NCBI GenBank assembly: GCA_004154925.1
Contig: QJNS01000168.1
Coordinates: forward strand, 1 to 64,000
Source of the DNA: Monosporascus cannonballus
Lineage: Eukaryota > Ascomycota > Sordariomycetes > Xylariales
Direction: 5' to 3'
DNA length: 64,000 nucleotides
The notes beneath the pieces were generated by a model. It was not told the origin of the DNA. It was given only the letters and a program-made list of their open reading frames with translations, and did no database searches. Shown piece after piece: positions 35,001 through 42,948 of this stretch. The translations under genes were made by a program, and so were the position numbers. Position 1 is the first letter of the stretch, and each line of letters opens with the position of its first letter.

Positions 35001-38000
35001 AAAATACTAAGCTTCGTTCAGGTTTTCGTGTAAGATTAAGATTTAATATTTGTCAACATATTAGAGATAAATCTTTACTAGAGACTATAAGTTCTTACTT
35101 AAATTGTGGTAGTGTTTTAGAAACTTCTAGAGGAGAAATTAACTTTGATGTTTATAAGTTTTCAGATAATTATGAGAAAATTTTACCTTTTTTTACTAAT
35201 TATCCTCTTCATGGAGTTAAAGCTTTGGATTTTAATGACTGAAAATTAGCAGCAGAAATTTTAAAATCTAAAGATCATTTAACTAAAGAAGGAATAGAAA
35301 AGATTATTAAAATTAAATCAAATATGAATAAATCTCGTGTAGCGGACTAAAAATGGTTTATAATTATTATAGTATGTGTAAGTTGTTAGGGTTTATTTAA
35401 GTAGACAATTAAAAAGATTTGTATTAATTTAAGATAGCTTATTATATTTATTCGAGAGGGCCTTTCCCTCAGGGCTGATATCTATATATTTAAATAGAAT
35501 TATATTTATCATGCTACTAATGTTAATAGTAAGATTATAATACGAAATAGAAAAAAGTATTACTAACCTTATTAGCGCGATACCTTGAATAGGTACTGAC
35601 GTTGTTGAGTCAAAAATTATTACAACAATTATTAATTTATGTTTTGGTGTTGTTATTTTATTTTCAGTTGTAGCTGTTCACAAGTATCTGGCTTCGCTAC
35701 ATTTAAATGTTTCGGATACCAAAGCTTCCTTACCTACAATAGGAGTTATTCATAAGAATGCCTTAAAAAAAGGTAATAAAACTTTAAGATTGGATAAACA
35801 AGAATATATTTCAATTCCTTCATCTTTTTTAGCCTTTTTAGTTGGATTAATTGATGGGGACGGATATATTCAAATAAGTAAAACACCAAAAGGGTTTATA
35901 ACTATGAAATTAGTTATATCACTACATTTAGAAGATATTTCTACTTTAGAATATATTCATTCTGTTTTAAAATTAGGTAAGATAAATATTTATAAGGATT
36001 TGAGAAGCCCTGCTTGCAAATTAGTTATTAATAAAACTGATCTACAAGAAGTATTGTTTCCATTACTTTTATATAATAACATATTTTTCTTAACTATTAC
36101 TAGAGTAGATCAATTTAATTTGGCTATGTATATATTAAAAAATGATATTAAATTGTATAATGAAATACCTAATGTAAATAACATACCAACTATTTTTGAA
36201 ATTCCTAATAATCCATTTGATTATACATTATTACATTTTTTTAAAAATTGAATTGTAGGATTTACATGTTCAGAGGGTTCTTTTTTTATTAAAAGTAATA
36301 ATGATGGTTGTTTTCAATTAAAACAAAGAATACATTCTAATTTATTCGAGGCTTTTAAACTAATATTCGATACAAATAGAAAAATAGATACAACCAATAA
36401 TTATAGTCAATTTGGTGTTAGTTCTAAATCTGATATACAAAAAGTTATAAATTTCTTTTCATTTTCAGGTTTACATCCTTTAATTTCACATTTTTTTAAA
36501 GATTGAATAGTAGGATTTGCATGTCCTTGATTATATCCCCCCCTTGCTCAGTTTGTCCAAAATAACCCTCTTACTTATAAAAGAGTAAAAAGAGATTTAA
36601 AAAAAATTGTTTCTAGACGGAAGGGTTTTAATTATTTTAAACAAACCTTAAAACAGCAAGAAAAGGTTAGAGGTAGTTCTTATTCTAATAAAGGTTAGAG
36701 ATAGTTATTAGTTTAATGTACAAAAATTATAAATTTTGTCAGGTTTACAACCTATAGCAAGTTTCATTATAAAAAATTTCTAGTGATACATTATAAAAAA
36801 ATATGATATATTGTATCTATACTTTTTTAAGAGTATAATTTAATGGAAATATAGGGAGCATTCAACCTCCAACCCTCAGTTCAAGTCTGAGTAAGCCTAC
36901 TTCGCGATTATTATATCGAATCACAATAGCAGAGTAGGTAATTCATCCTTTACGAAGGTATTTTTTAGATTCAAAATATGAAAAACAGAAGTATATGTTA
37001 TAAAGATATAGTATTAAATAATATTTATCAATTACGAAGTTACAGCTCGGGGGGTGGATTAAATTCGGATTCTTCAAATTCTAGCTTTAATATAACTCCT
37101 GAAGTTATTTATGATAACGCTCAAGAAAATAAAGAAATTGCAATTAAAAGCAATAGAAAAAAATCAGGAGTTTATAGATGGGTGCATAATAAATCAGGGA
37201 AAATGTATATTGGTTCTAGTGCAGATTTAGGGCAACGTTTTTCTAGCTATTATTCTTTAATTTGAATTAAAAGTCAGGCTAAGCGTAGTATAATTTATAA
37301 ATCTATCTTGAAACACGGATTATCTGAATTCAGGCTAGAGATACTAGAATATTGTAATAGTGAAGATGTTATAAAAAGAGAGCAATTTTTTCTTGATTAT
37401 TTAAAACCAGAATATAATATATTAAAAATAGCCGGATCTCGAGTTGGTTTTAAAGTTTTAGAGGAGACTAAAGCTAAAATTAGTGCAGCTTTAACTGGAC
37501 GTGTTCTTTCAGAAAGTGTTAAAGGTAAAATAAAAGCTGCCAGAATAGGAGTTAAACATAGTGAGGCTACTAAAGCTAAATTGAATGAGCATTTGATAAA
37601 TTTAAATAAAAATATTTTAGCTGAAAAAAATAGTATAAAAGTAACTATTTTTGACCTAGAAACTAAGGTTTTTACGGAATATCGTTCAATAAGAAAAGCT
37701 GCCGAGGCTATAGGAAGTTATGCCCATAAAATTCTTAACTATGAAAACCTAAAATTAAATAAAAATTACACTAAACCTTTTAAAGGACGCTACGAAATAA
37801 ATATTATTAGAATATAATATATACAATACGTTAATTGATTAAATAATTTGCGTGAAAGTTCGCGTTATAGTAGTTTAAATTATCCTCAGTAATAGATCAA
37901 TCTTATAATACTCTTACACCAAAAAACCTGAATTAATAATTGTAATGGGCTCCTTAAAATAATCTTCATATAAGAAGATTAATTTTAAAGTCAAATGGGG

Positions 38001-41000
38001 AAAATTACAAGGACGTTTAATAAATTACCTCCAGTTTATTAGATTATTTGTAGCGAAGTTTAATCAGGTATATATAAAATGATTAAGAACGTTCAACGAC
38101 TAATGAGTGAGTTATACTAACAATAAGCTCAACACGAAACCCCCAAAATCATCGCAAGAATGTGATGGTTTAAGATATAGTCTAATATACCCTTAAGGGT
38201 GTAAAGTATAAATTAAATATTATACGAATTACATATGTCATTTGAGGAGGTTTAAATATAGATGAACCACACTATGGTGACATAGTGTTAAAAATCCTGC
38301 TTAATGCTGGAAAATCTCCTAATTTAGAATTTGCATACGATTTATTCTTGATACCACCATTAATTATTAACGTAAAAACTGCAAAAACATGGAGAAAACC
38401 AGCCGGGGTGAGAAGTCTACATACTTCAGTAGCCTCTCAGAGACTACACGCAGGAGATCTCAAATTCGCTTATTTAGTAGGTTTATTTGAAGGGGATGGG
38501 TTTTTTTCTATCACAAAAAAAGGTAAATATTTAACATATGAACTTGGTATTGAATTATCCATTAGAGATGTACAATTAATATATAAAATTAAAGATTTAT
38601 TAGGTGTAGGTGTTGTAAGTTTTAGAAAAAGGAAAGAAGTTGAAATGGTAACTTTAAGAATTAGAGATAAAGACCATTTAAAAAATTGCATTTTTCCTAT
38701 ATTTGATAAATATCCTATGTTTTCTAATAAACAGTATGATTACTTAAGATTTAAAAGTGCTTTACTTTCAGGTATTATATATTCAAAAGATTTACCTGAA
38801 TATACTAGAAGTAACAAGCCTATAAATTCCATAGAATCGATTATTAATACATCATATTTTTCTGCTTGGCTAGTAGGATTTATAGAAGCTGAAGGTAGTT
38901 TCAGTATATATAAATTGCAAAAAGATAAAGATTACTTAATTGCTAGTTTTGAAATTAGTCAAACAGGTGGAGAAATTATAATATCTGCTATTCGTAAATA
39001 TTTCTCCTTTACTACTGCGATATATTTAGATAAAACCAATAATTATAAATTAAAAGTTACAGGTGTAAGATCTATAGAAAATGTAATTAAATTTCTAGGT
39101 AAAGCACCTGTTAAATTATTAGGTAATAAAAGATTACAATATTTACTATGAATAAAGCAATTACGTAGAATATCTAGATATTCTATAAAGATAAATATAC
39201 CATCAAATTATTAAATAAATTAACTTACTTAAGCAAGAGATCATGATATAGTCCGATCAATAATGAAAATTATTGAGTGTAGTGAGAGTATTTAATATAT
39301 TTATATTAAATACGGGACTACCAACATAATGTTCTGTTAATAACGCTACTTTAAACAGATTCTTCGCATTACACTTTGTATTACCATTTGTTTTAGCAGC
39401 ATTAGCTTTAATGCACTTAATAGCACTTCACGATACAGCAGGGTGGTTTAATATTGGCCCTAAATTTTTATATATAAAATATACATTAATGATTACTAAA
39501 AGACAACTTCATAACAAAGCAAAGCTAGCATTTATATTGCCTAATTATAACGCCAATAAAAGAATAGGTCCTCATAACGAAGATGTTATTTCTTTATTAG
39601 TCGGTTCATTATTAGGTGATTGTCACGCAGAGCGAGAGAAAAGTGGAGGTGTTAGATTTAGATTTAAACAAAGTGCAGCAGATAAGGATTATATATTTTG
39701 GTTACACGAATTTCTTAATAAAAGAGGCTATTGTACTAATAACTTACCTGTTCTTTTCAAAGATGGAGATAAATTGCAGCATCTCTGTTATCGTTTTGGT
39801 ACGTATAGATATACAAATTTAATGTGACTATATAAATTATTTTATAATCATAATAAGCAAAAGAGAGTACCTAAAAATATAGCTGATTTATTAACACCTT
39901 TGAGTTTAGCCGTTTGGATTTGTGACGATGGTGGTTTTAAAAAGCCAGGTCTTAGAATTCATACTAATAGTTTTACACAAGAAGAGGTGATCTTATTGTC
40001 ATTAGCATTAGATACTAAATTTAATATAAAAAGTACATTACATAAAAATCAAGGTAATTTCGTGTTATATATCGAAGGAAAATCTATGCCTTTATTAAAA
40101 AAATTAGTATTACCTTATATAATACCAAGTATGCGCTACAAATTAGGATTATAAGTATATATATATATATATAAAGTAGTTGTGAGATAAAACATTTTAT
40201 CTCTAAGTTTCCGACAGGAGACTTAAATTAGAATACTTTATGGGTATTCTAGTTTGGCAATGCTAGTGAAAACGGTTAAAATATTAATATTTCTGGTAGA
40301 AGAGTATTTCATGTTCTCTTGAATAATCGTGAATCAGAGTATTACACCTATATTAATACAAGACCGTCGGTCATATGAATCCTAGAATGTTTAAAATATG
40401 GTCGCTACAGACTGGGTCACTGGTGGGTGTTATTTTATGTAATGCTTAATGTACAGTCGAATAATTGTTACGCAAGTAACCCTTTAGGAGTGTCAGGTAA
40501 TTATGACAGATTACCTTTTGCTCCTTATTTCTTATTTAAAGATTTAATAACTATCTTTATGTTTATATTTGTTTTAAGTCTATTTGTGTTCTTTATGCCT
40601 AATTACCTAGGTGATTCAGAGAACTACATTATGGCTAATCCAATGCAGACACCGCCTGCCATTGTACCTGAATGGTACCTACTTCCCTTTTACAGTATTT
40701 TACGTGCGATCCCTAATAAACTTATCGGTGTTGTTGCTATGTTTGGTGCTATTGTTTCTTTAATAACTTTACCTTATGTTGATTTAGGTAGATCAAAAGG
40801 TTTACAATTTAGACCCCTAAGTAAATTAATATTCTGAGTGTTTGTAGCTAATTTTTTAGTTCTTATGAGATTAGGAGCATGTCATGTGGAATCACCATTT
40901 ATCGAATTAGGGCAATGTTGTACTATTTTATATTTTAGTTTTTATTTATTACTATTCCCTCTAGTAAGTGTACTAGAAAATACTTTAATGGATTTGTCAT

Positions 41001-41014
41001 CCATTAATAAATAA
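23059..41014 (+). CDS. cob: apocytochrome b, split by at least seven introns
   Basis: Exons located by protein continuity: 23059-23337, 25372-25473, 26642-26657 (16 nt), about 27935-27965, 35557-35610, 38238-38253 (16 nt), 39332-39443 and 40475-41014. The product is the complex III haem-binding subunit: [90 protein letters not shown]. About 10 nt encoding the Ala-Thr-Val step between exons 4 and 5 were not found. They should lie in a micro-exon between 27966 and 35556, a span that includes the nuclear insert. The last ~100 residues differ from the displaced 3' end at 42949, so this C-terminus seems acquired. Confidence 0.88.
23338..24780 (+). CDS. LAGLIDADG endonuclease with NUMOD1-like tail, cob intron 1
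   Basis: Read in frame from cob exon 1 for 480 codons to TAA 24778-24780. Motif 1 is [15 protein letters not shown], with an extra Ala-Asp from a 6-bp repeat (GATGCGGATGCGGAG, about 23542). Motif 2 is [12 protein letters not shown] (from about 23944). After the MNNNRLSTS end of the nuclease comes a linker with a GC-rich insert (24425-24460) and a C-terminal segment [28 protein letters not shown], like a NUMOD1 DNA-binding repeat. Whether the motif 1 insertion is tolerated is unclear. Confidence 0.8.
24781..25371 (+). other. 3' catalytic part of cob intron 1 (group I)
   Basis: No gene. Contains AAATTGCGGGAACACC then TTAAAGC (24949), GGTTATCCGCAGCCAAGC (25063), TGTGCAGTTCATCGACTAAATG (P7 5' strand, split around 25108-25130) and AAGATATAGTCAAA (25163). 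These are classic group I core blocks. About 200 AT-rich bases follow to the 3' splice site before TTACACATAGGTAGAGG. Confidence 0.8.
25474..26235 (+). CDS. LAGLIDADG_2 endonuclease, cob intron 2, exon-fused
   Basis: Continues the frame of cob exon 2 (ILMMAT) and ends at TAA 26233-26235, about 253 residues. It has [21 protein letters not shown] (first motif, about 25587-25650), [36 protein letters not shown] (second motif, about 25960) and [14 protein letters not shown]. Size and order match single-chain LAGLIDADG_2 enzymes, and the gene is intact. Confidence 0.85.
26236..26641 (+). other. 3' part of cob intron 2, IB-like group I core
   Basis: Core at about 26385-26505: GCTAGTGAAAACGGTTAAAC, TAGACCGTCGGT, TCGCTACAGACTGGATC, GGGTGTCTGAAATGATG and AATGTACAGTCGAAAG. 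About 135 bases follow to the micro-exon GCTTTCCTGGGTTATG. Confidence 0.8.
26658..27580 (+). pseudogene. GIY-YIG endonuclease, cob intron 3, frameshifted near the end
   Basis: In frame with the 16-nt exon. Domains: [18 protein letters not shown] (GIY-YIG core, about 26915-26970), [42 protein letters not shown] and the NUMOD3-like [15 protein letters not shown]. The NUMOD1 segment ([10 protein letters not shown]) is interrupted near 27485 by a GC-rich TCCCGGAGGG, after which the frame stops at 27521. The expected tail ([11 protein letters not shown], then WIVKDL) continues in another frame to 27580. The nuclease domain itself is unbroken, so partial activity is possible. Confidence 0.75.
27581..27999 (+). 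other. 3' part of cob intron 3 with IB core, exon 4, start of intron 4
   Basis: IB core at 27730-27850: TTAGTGAAAACGATC, AAGATCGTCGG, TCGCGACAGACTGCG, GGGTGGCTGAAATGC and AATGCACAGTCGGAAC. It is followed by cob exon 4 (about 27935-27965, encoding LPYGQMSLW). Intron 4 begins about 27966 with GTAATTATTTGCC and is mitochondrial-looking up to roughly 28000. Confidence 0.7.
28243..29625 (-). CDS. class III PLP-dependent aminotransferase
   Basis: 460 residues, ATG at 29625 and stop just below 28246, no TGA-as-Trp and no frame break. Family hallmarks: [10 protein letters not shown] (phosphate-binding, residues about 108-117), [14 protein letters not shown] (144-157), [14 protein letters not shown] (251-264, with Asp254 expected to hold the pyridine nitrogen) and [10 protein letters not shown] with Lys283 as the Schiff-base lysine. 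The C-terminal [14 protein letters not shown], with [14 protein letters not shown], is also typical. These fungal proteins resemble omega-amino acid or BioA-like transaminases; the substrate cannot be told. No obvious targeting peptide. It stands alone on the minus strand, divergent from the gene at 31321. It looks like an intact nuclear gene; expression from within a mitochondrion is doubtful. Confidence 0.92.
   Translation of the reverse strand: MAFSPEIVEHNPEYSFHRNLHKIYTKIVRGKDNILYTKEGREVFDACSGAAVSCLGHRNERVIKAIVEQLETGIPYLASSFWANEVVEDLCKELIRGTDGKMAKVFLTGSGSEAMEGTIKLSRQYYYEQDKQTPRVNFITRQSSYHGNTIGALSVSGHPARRAPYIPFLMKNVHHISSCNPYRQQEKGESNPAFVARKAAELEKKFQELGPDTVIGFIAEPVVGAALGCVPYVPGYLKAMRDVCHKHGALFILDEVMCGMGRTGTLHAWQAEDVVPDIQTMGKGLGAGYQSIAAIMISQKVVNVIKEGSGQFVHGLTYQAMPVQPAAALEVQRIIREDKLMENVSKQGALLEKRLKANLGNHPNVGDIRGLGLFWGLEFVKDKVTKEPFNPKLGVGQKIQDLAISPPFNMTVYPGTGTLEGDRGDHIILAPSYIVTDDDVKHIVTKVTAVVKKVFSEMAG
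29626..31320. other. divergent intergenic region of the nuclear-type block
   Basis: About 1.7 kb without a convincing gene. It includes Ser/Thr/His-rich low-complexity stretches made of TGATTGATGGTGATTG-like repeats (29745-29945), an 18-bp tandem array (30508-30575), and a duplicated segment (GATCTCGTATT...GATAGTG, at about 30254 and 30730). The region just before 31321 (TTTCTCCTTACTCTGAAAG, TATATTAGATT) could hold a promoter. Short ORFs here look like chance. Confidence 0.55.
30508..30575 (+). repeat. 18-bp tandem repeat, about 3.7 units
   Basis: Units of CTCGTATTCGTCGATCAT with single-base variants (CGACGATC in unit 1, CTTGTATT in unit 2). It lies in the nuclear-type block between the two divergent genes. 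Confidence 0.85.
31321..32072 (+). CDS. hypothetical nuclear-type gene with a 59-nt spliceosomal intron
   Basis: Exon 1 is 31321-31660, the intron 31661-31719 (GTAAGTTTCC ... TTTTACTAG) and exon 2 31720-32072. Spliced, it is 693 nt, exactly 231 codons. Without splicing the frame stops at 31719. The 230-residue product has a Ser/Thr/Asp-rich N-terminal half ([27 protein letters not shown]), then a basic Arg-rich part ([19 protein letters not shown]) and a helical Glu/Lys stretch ([19 protein letters not shown]). I recognise no domain. The end lies close to the mitochondrial junction, so the original C-terminus may have been longer. Confidence 0.65.
32131..32751 (+). other. IB core of cob intron 4 followed by an IA-type core
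   Basis: First core 32131-32260: ACTAGTGAAAACGGTC, AAGACCGTTGG, TCGCGACAGACTGG, GGGTATCTAAAATGATG and AATGTACAGTCGGAG. Second core 32455-32625: TTGCTGGAAACTC, AATCAGCAGGGAAAT, CTTCAGAGACTATACGTG and GAAGATATAGTCCAAATC. So two introns end or begin here with at most a very short exon between them. No ORF. Confidence 0.7.
32752..34152 (+). CDS. LAGLIDADG endonuclease fused to a cob exon remnant (copy 1)
   Basis: The frame opens with TGT ATT ACT, the first three codons of the cob VITN segment, then diverges. The LAGLIDADG protein has [13 protein letters not shown] (from about 32944) and [13 protein letters not shown] (from about 33391). It ends MNNNRLSTN and carries a C-terminal NUMOD1-like segment ([18 protein letters not shown]). 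466 codons, no frame break, TAA 34150-34152. In motif 1 Gly is replaced by Ser after the acidic Glu. It is closest in plan to the ORFs at 23338 and 41507. Only 80 bases separate it from the next exon copy, too short for an intron core. Confidence 0.75.
   Translation, partial: CITFLISPFLLYYSQIYLDLYYYLAFIFFKSKEKNHSETNEINVLLTGVHKELPEPSLNTNFIEWFVGLCEAESNFLIRIRKNEKKQVSGFEFVFRITLHQDDRKVLEYIKNSLGCGRLNTERDVLVFSISQLNDIETVLIPLFDKFSLNTTKYLDYLDFKKAFFMFRNRKSSELSLQELNLNIIKLKEGMNSKRVNFVLPKDHIIVITGNYLVGLLEGDGSFFLNKHDMTARVSLVTTTVNRLVLEKIREFILGLLDEYSYILGSTTKLVNISDKKFKSGQRPISILEISQIDFICNVLIPYLDNVEFRTKKYHDYLDFKTIALLILEGKYLTNKGKELIIKLGDSMNNNRLSTNPYPIILDDTTKSELNILIKSDPLINIDSEGRAMIISEKKYIRSTYIIKVYLLNGSVNYFTNGVSCAKFLHVSNDTITKRLNDGKPVKNKEGLVVAQSIKRVKAYSSLRSY
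34232..35350 (+). CDS. LAGLIDADG_1 endonuclease fused to a longer cob exon copy (copy 2)
   Basis: Starts in frame with the cob codons [13 protein letters not shown] (34235-34273), then a hydrophobic lead and a spacer. The endonuclease has [13 protein letters not shown] (from about 34487) and [13 protein letters not shown] (from about 34949), with [20 protein letters not shown] between domains, ending [12 protein letters not shown] (TAA 35348-35350). 372 codons, intact. It belongs to the same I-OnuI-like subfamily as those at 8525, 20874 and 46100. Confidence 0.78.
35556..36698 (+). CDS. LAGLIDADG endonuclease fused to the full cob exon (copy 3)
   Basis: The frame begins with the presumed functional cob exon 5 ([17 protein letters not shown], to 35610) and continues without a stop into a different LAGLIDADG protein. 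It has a membrane-like lead (about 35620-35690), [14 protein letters not shown] (from about 35830) and [13 protein letters not shown] (from about 36247). Its tail is odd: [20 protein letters not shown] repeats the start of motif 2 and then runs into unrelated sequence to TAG 36696-36698. This suggests a replaced or duplicated 3' end. It belongs to the intron at the cob-490 position. Confidence 0.7.
36821..36977 (+). ncRNA. structured leader module with tRNA-Glu-like part, copy 1
   Basis: Starts ACTTTTTTAAGAGTATA. Then come a D-arm-like GTATAATTTAATGG, an anticodon-like arm GGGAG-CATTCAA-CCTCC (TTC at the anticodon position, as in tRNA-Glu) and a strong T arm CTCAG-TTCAAGT-CTGAG. The 3' acceptor strand is missing. 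Next is a hairpin CCTACT (36896) / AGTAGG (36933), then CCTT-TACG-AAGG (36947-36958), then the ATG of the GIY-YIG gene. Copy 2 at 41330 has compensatory changes in both hairpins, which supports a conserved RNA fold. Confidence 0.65.
36978..37817 (+). CDS. GIY-YIG homing endonuclease, cob intron at position 490
   Basis: ATG 36978 to TAA 37815-37817, 279 residues. The N-terminus [12 protein letters not shown] is shared in outline with the unrelated LAGLIDADG protein at 41507 and belongs to the leader module. The nuclease core is [43 protein letters not shown] and [21 protein letters not shown]3-like repeats ([26 protein letters not shown]) and a NUMOD1-like [17 protein letters not shown] follow. 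All family landmarks are intact. Confidence 0.85.
37818..38237 (+). other. 3' part of cob intron (position 490), group I core
   Basis: No ORF. Core blocks: TCAACGACTAATGAGTGAG (P7 5' region, about 38094), CAACACGAAACCCCC and TTAAGATATAGTCTAATA (P7 3', about 38169). The 3' splice site lies just before TCATTTGAGGAGGTTT, the 16-nt exon. Upstream, 37900-38050 is AT-rich spacer. Confidence 0.65.
38254..39214 (+). CDS. LAGLIDADG endonuclease, cob intron at position 506, exon-fused
   Basis: Read on from the FIWGG micro-exon: [17 protein letters not shown] is a lead familiar from cob intron proteins. Then [11 protein letters not shown] (translated core strand), [13 protein letters not shown] (from about 38474) and [13 protein letters not shown] (from about 38865), ending [13 protein letters not shown] 39212-39214. 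It sits between the two P7 strands (CTCAGAGACTACACG at 38437 and ATGATATAGTCCGATC at 39242). About 320 codons, both motifs intact. Related cob proteins of this type act as maturase and/or endonuclease. Confidence 0.82.
39444..40154 (+). CDS. LAGLIDADG_2 endonuclease of the last cob intron, exon-fused
   Basis: Continues from cob HDTAG. It has [21 protein letters not shown] (first motif, 39570-39630), [38 protein letters not shown] (second motif, about 39890-39945) and [12 protein letters not shown]. About 236 residues to TAA 40152-40154, an intact and complete family layout. It is sister to the ORF at 25474 (IGPHN...LLGD, WI.DDG). Confidence 0.85.
40155..40474 (+). other. 3' part of last cob intron, IB-like core with enlarged loop
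   Basis: The core starts GCTAGTGAAAACGGTT (40262). The usual ~15-base loop before AAGACCGTCGG (40361) is expanded to about 80 bases with its own hairpin potential. Then TCGCTACAGACTGGG and AATGTACAGTCGA (40449) follow. Only about 12 bases then lead to exon AGTAACCC. An AT dinucleotide run lies at 40157-40174. Confidence 0.75.
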
Positions 41015-41329
41015 AAAAAATTACAGGTAAAATGTATTTATCGCAAAATATATTATGTAGAAGTACATAATATAAAAAGTTAGGTATATAGGTATACATT
41101 TAAATAGAGTACGCTCTGCATAAATTGTTAGGTTCGATTCCTACCTAATTTTATATAATTACTAGAGCTTGTAAGTTTTTAGTACACTCTGATGGATTTA
41201 AGCTAATTGAGTAGAATTGTACGGCAGAAATAATTAAAACTAAAGATTTATAGTGATATACTCTCTGTGGAGTACTTTCTTAGACGGGTATATCAAATAG
41301 TTCGTAGCGTTCATGAAAAAGCATAATAT
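41015..41329 (+). other. cob 3' flank with tRNA-like sequence and cassette head
   Basis: 41077-41158 folds partly as a tRNA: acceptor AAGTTAG/CTAATTT, T-loop TTCGATT with stem TAGG/CCTA, and D arm GTAT/ATAC. The middle (AGAG-TACG-CTCT) does not give a normal anticodon loop, so identity is unknown. TTTATAGTGATATA at 41247 is shared with other cassette heads. No ORF. Confidence 0.45.
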
Positions 41330-41506
41330 ACTTTTTTAAGAGTATAGTTTAATGGAAATATAGGGAGCATTCAACCTCCAAATCCTCAGTTCAAATCTGA
41401 GTAAGCCTGCTTTATGATTTTGCGAACAAAGTATGCTTCGCAATAAATCCTATAGTAAAGCAGGAATAATTCATCCTCTACGGAGGTAATTTTTTAGATC
41501 AAAAAT
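41330..41506 (+). ncRNA. structured leader module with tRNA-Glu-like part, copy 2
   Basis: Nearly the same as 36821-36977 up to CTGAGTAAGCCT. The hairpin that follows is CCTGCTTTA (41406) / TAAAGCAGG (41456), different in sequence from copy 1 but again paired. The next is CCTC-TACG-GAGG (41475-41486) against CCTT-TACG-AAGG in copy 1. It runs into ATG AAA AAC of a LAGLIDADG gene. A GC-rich ATGCTTCGC piece lies in the first hairpin loop. Confidence 0.65.
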
Positions 41507-42928
41507 ATGAAAAACATAAATGTATGTAATAAAGCTATAGTATTTAAAAATAATTATTTTTATTTAACTATTAATTTAAGCCGCTCCGCTAGCTCCGCTA
41601 CAAATTTTAATAATAAGTTTCATTTTAGTACTACTAGGTTAGTAAAAGATACTACAAAAATAATTAATAATGGAGATTCTGCGTTATCCCAAGTTGCTGG
41701 TAATTATGTGCCAATCGATAATTTAGATAATTTCTATAGCTGATTGGCGGGGTTCACGGATGCTGAGGGTATGTTTTATATTAAACTTACTGAATCTGAG
41801 AAAAATGCAGTATTTTCTTTTAAGATTTCACTTCATGTTGATGATGTTTCTGTATTAGAATTTATTCAAAAAACTTTAGGTTTTGGTAAGGTATACACTT
41901 CAGAGAAAGCATCTTTTATTGTTTCTAATCAAAAAGAATTAAAAAATTTAATAGATATCTTTTCTAAATACAATTTAAATACTACTAAATATTTAAACTT
42001 TTTAGGTTTTAAAAAGGCTTTTGAGTTATATACTAGTAGTAAAACCAAATCTTTAGTAACAATGGAAGAGATTAAACATATAAAAAATAATATGAATAAA
42101 CTGAGAGTGGAATTTGTATTTCCTCAAGATTATAAAATTAAATTGAATGACTATTGAGTTTTAGGGTTTGTAGAAGGTGAAGGATCTTTTTCAATAGTTA
42201 AAAAAAATAACTATAAATTAAGATTTTCTGTAGGACAATCTTCTAAAGATCTAAATTTAATGGAATCTTTAAAGGGATACTTCATTAATTTAGCGATAGC
42301 TAAAGGTTTTAATGAATTGGATATAGCTATAGGTTTATATAGAAGCAAAATGAAAAACTATGAGGATATGTTAAGTATAGATATCAGAGATAGTAATTTT
42401 ATTGAAAATGTAATAATACCTTTTTTTGATAATTTAAGCAATTCTTGAAGAAGTAAAAAATATTTAGATTTTCAAGACTTTAAGTTCGTATTGAACCTTA
42501 GAAATAAGGGAGCTCAATTTACAGAAGAGGGAGTGGAGGTATTAGATCTTATTTTAAGTCAGATGAATAATAATAGGTTATCTTCTTCATTATGTAGCAA
42601 TAATTCTATAACTAGGGAGCAATTAATTCTAAAAATTGAAGATTTACTAAATAAACCTTCAAATTTGGAAATAAAAGAGGATGGCAGAATATTTATTAAA
42701 AATTTAAATAAATTCTATAATCCTGGGAAAGGTTCTACTAAGGTAGGTTTATTTGATGAAAATGGTAATTTAGAAAATTCTTTTGATAGTATTACAGCGT
42801 GTGCTAAACATCTAGGGGTATCTAATGATGTAGTTTCACGGACTTTAATAAATAAAGGTAAACCTGTTTCAATAGATTCTAAGGTTCTTTTTGTAAAAAG
42901 AATTGCAACTAATACTATATCAAAGTAA
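41507..42928 (+). CDS. free-standing LAGLIDADG endonuclease with NUMOD1-like tail (cob 3' cassette)
   Basis: ATG 41507 to TAA 42926-42928, 473 residues, not fused to an exon and not inside an intron. An N-terminal lead with a GC-rich SRSASSAT insert is followed by [13 protein letters not shown] (from about 41741) and [13 protein letters not shown] (from about 42155). The end MNNNRLSSS leads to a NUMOD1-like segment ([20 protein letters not shown]). It lies between the current cob stop and a second, displaced cob 3' end, so it probably brought the new C-terminus with it. Confidence 0.85.
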
Positions 42929-42948
42929 GTATAAATTATTTTAGAAGT

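Noticed and set aside
36700..36820. Possible extra exon before the leader module
   Set aside because: No cob similarity in any frame; AT-rich spacer only.
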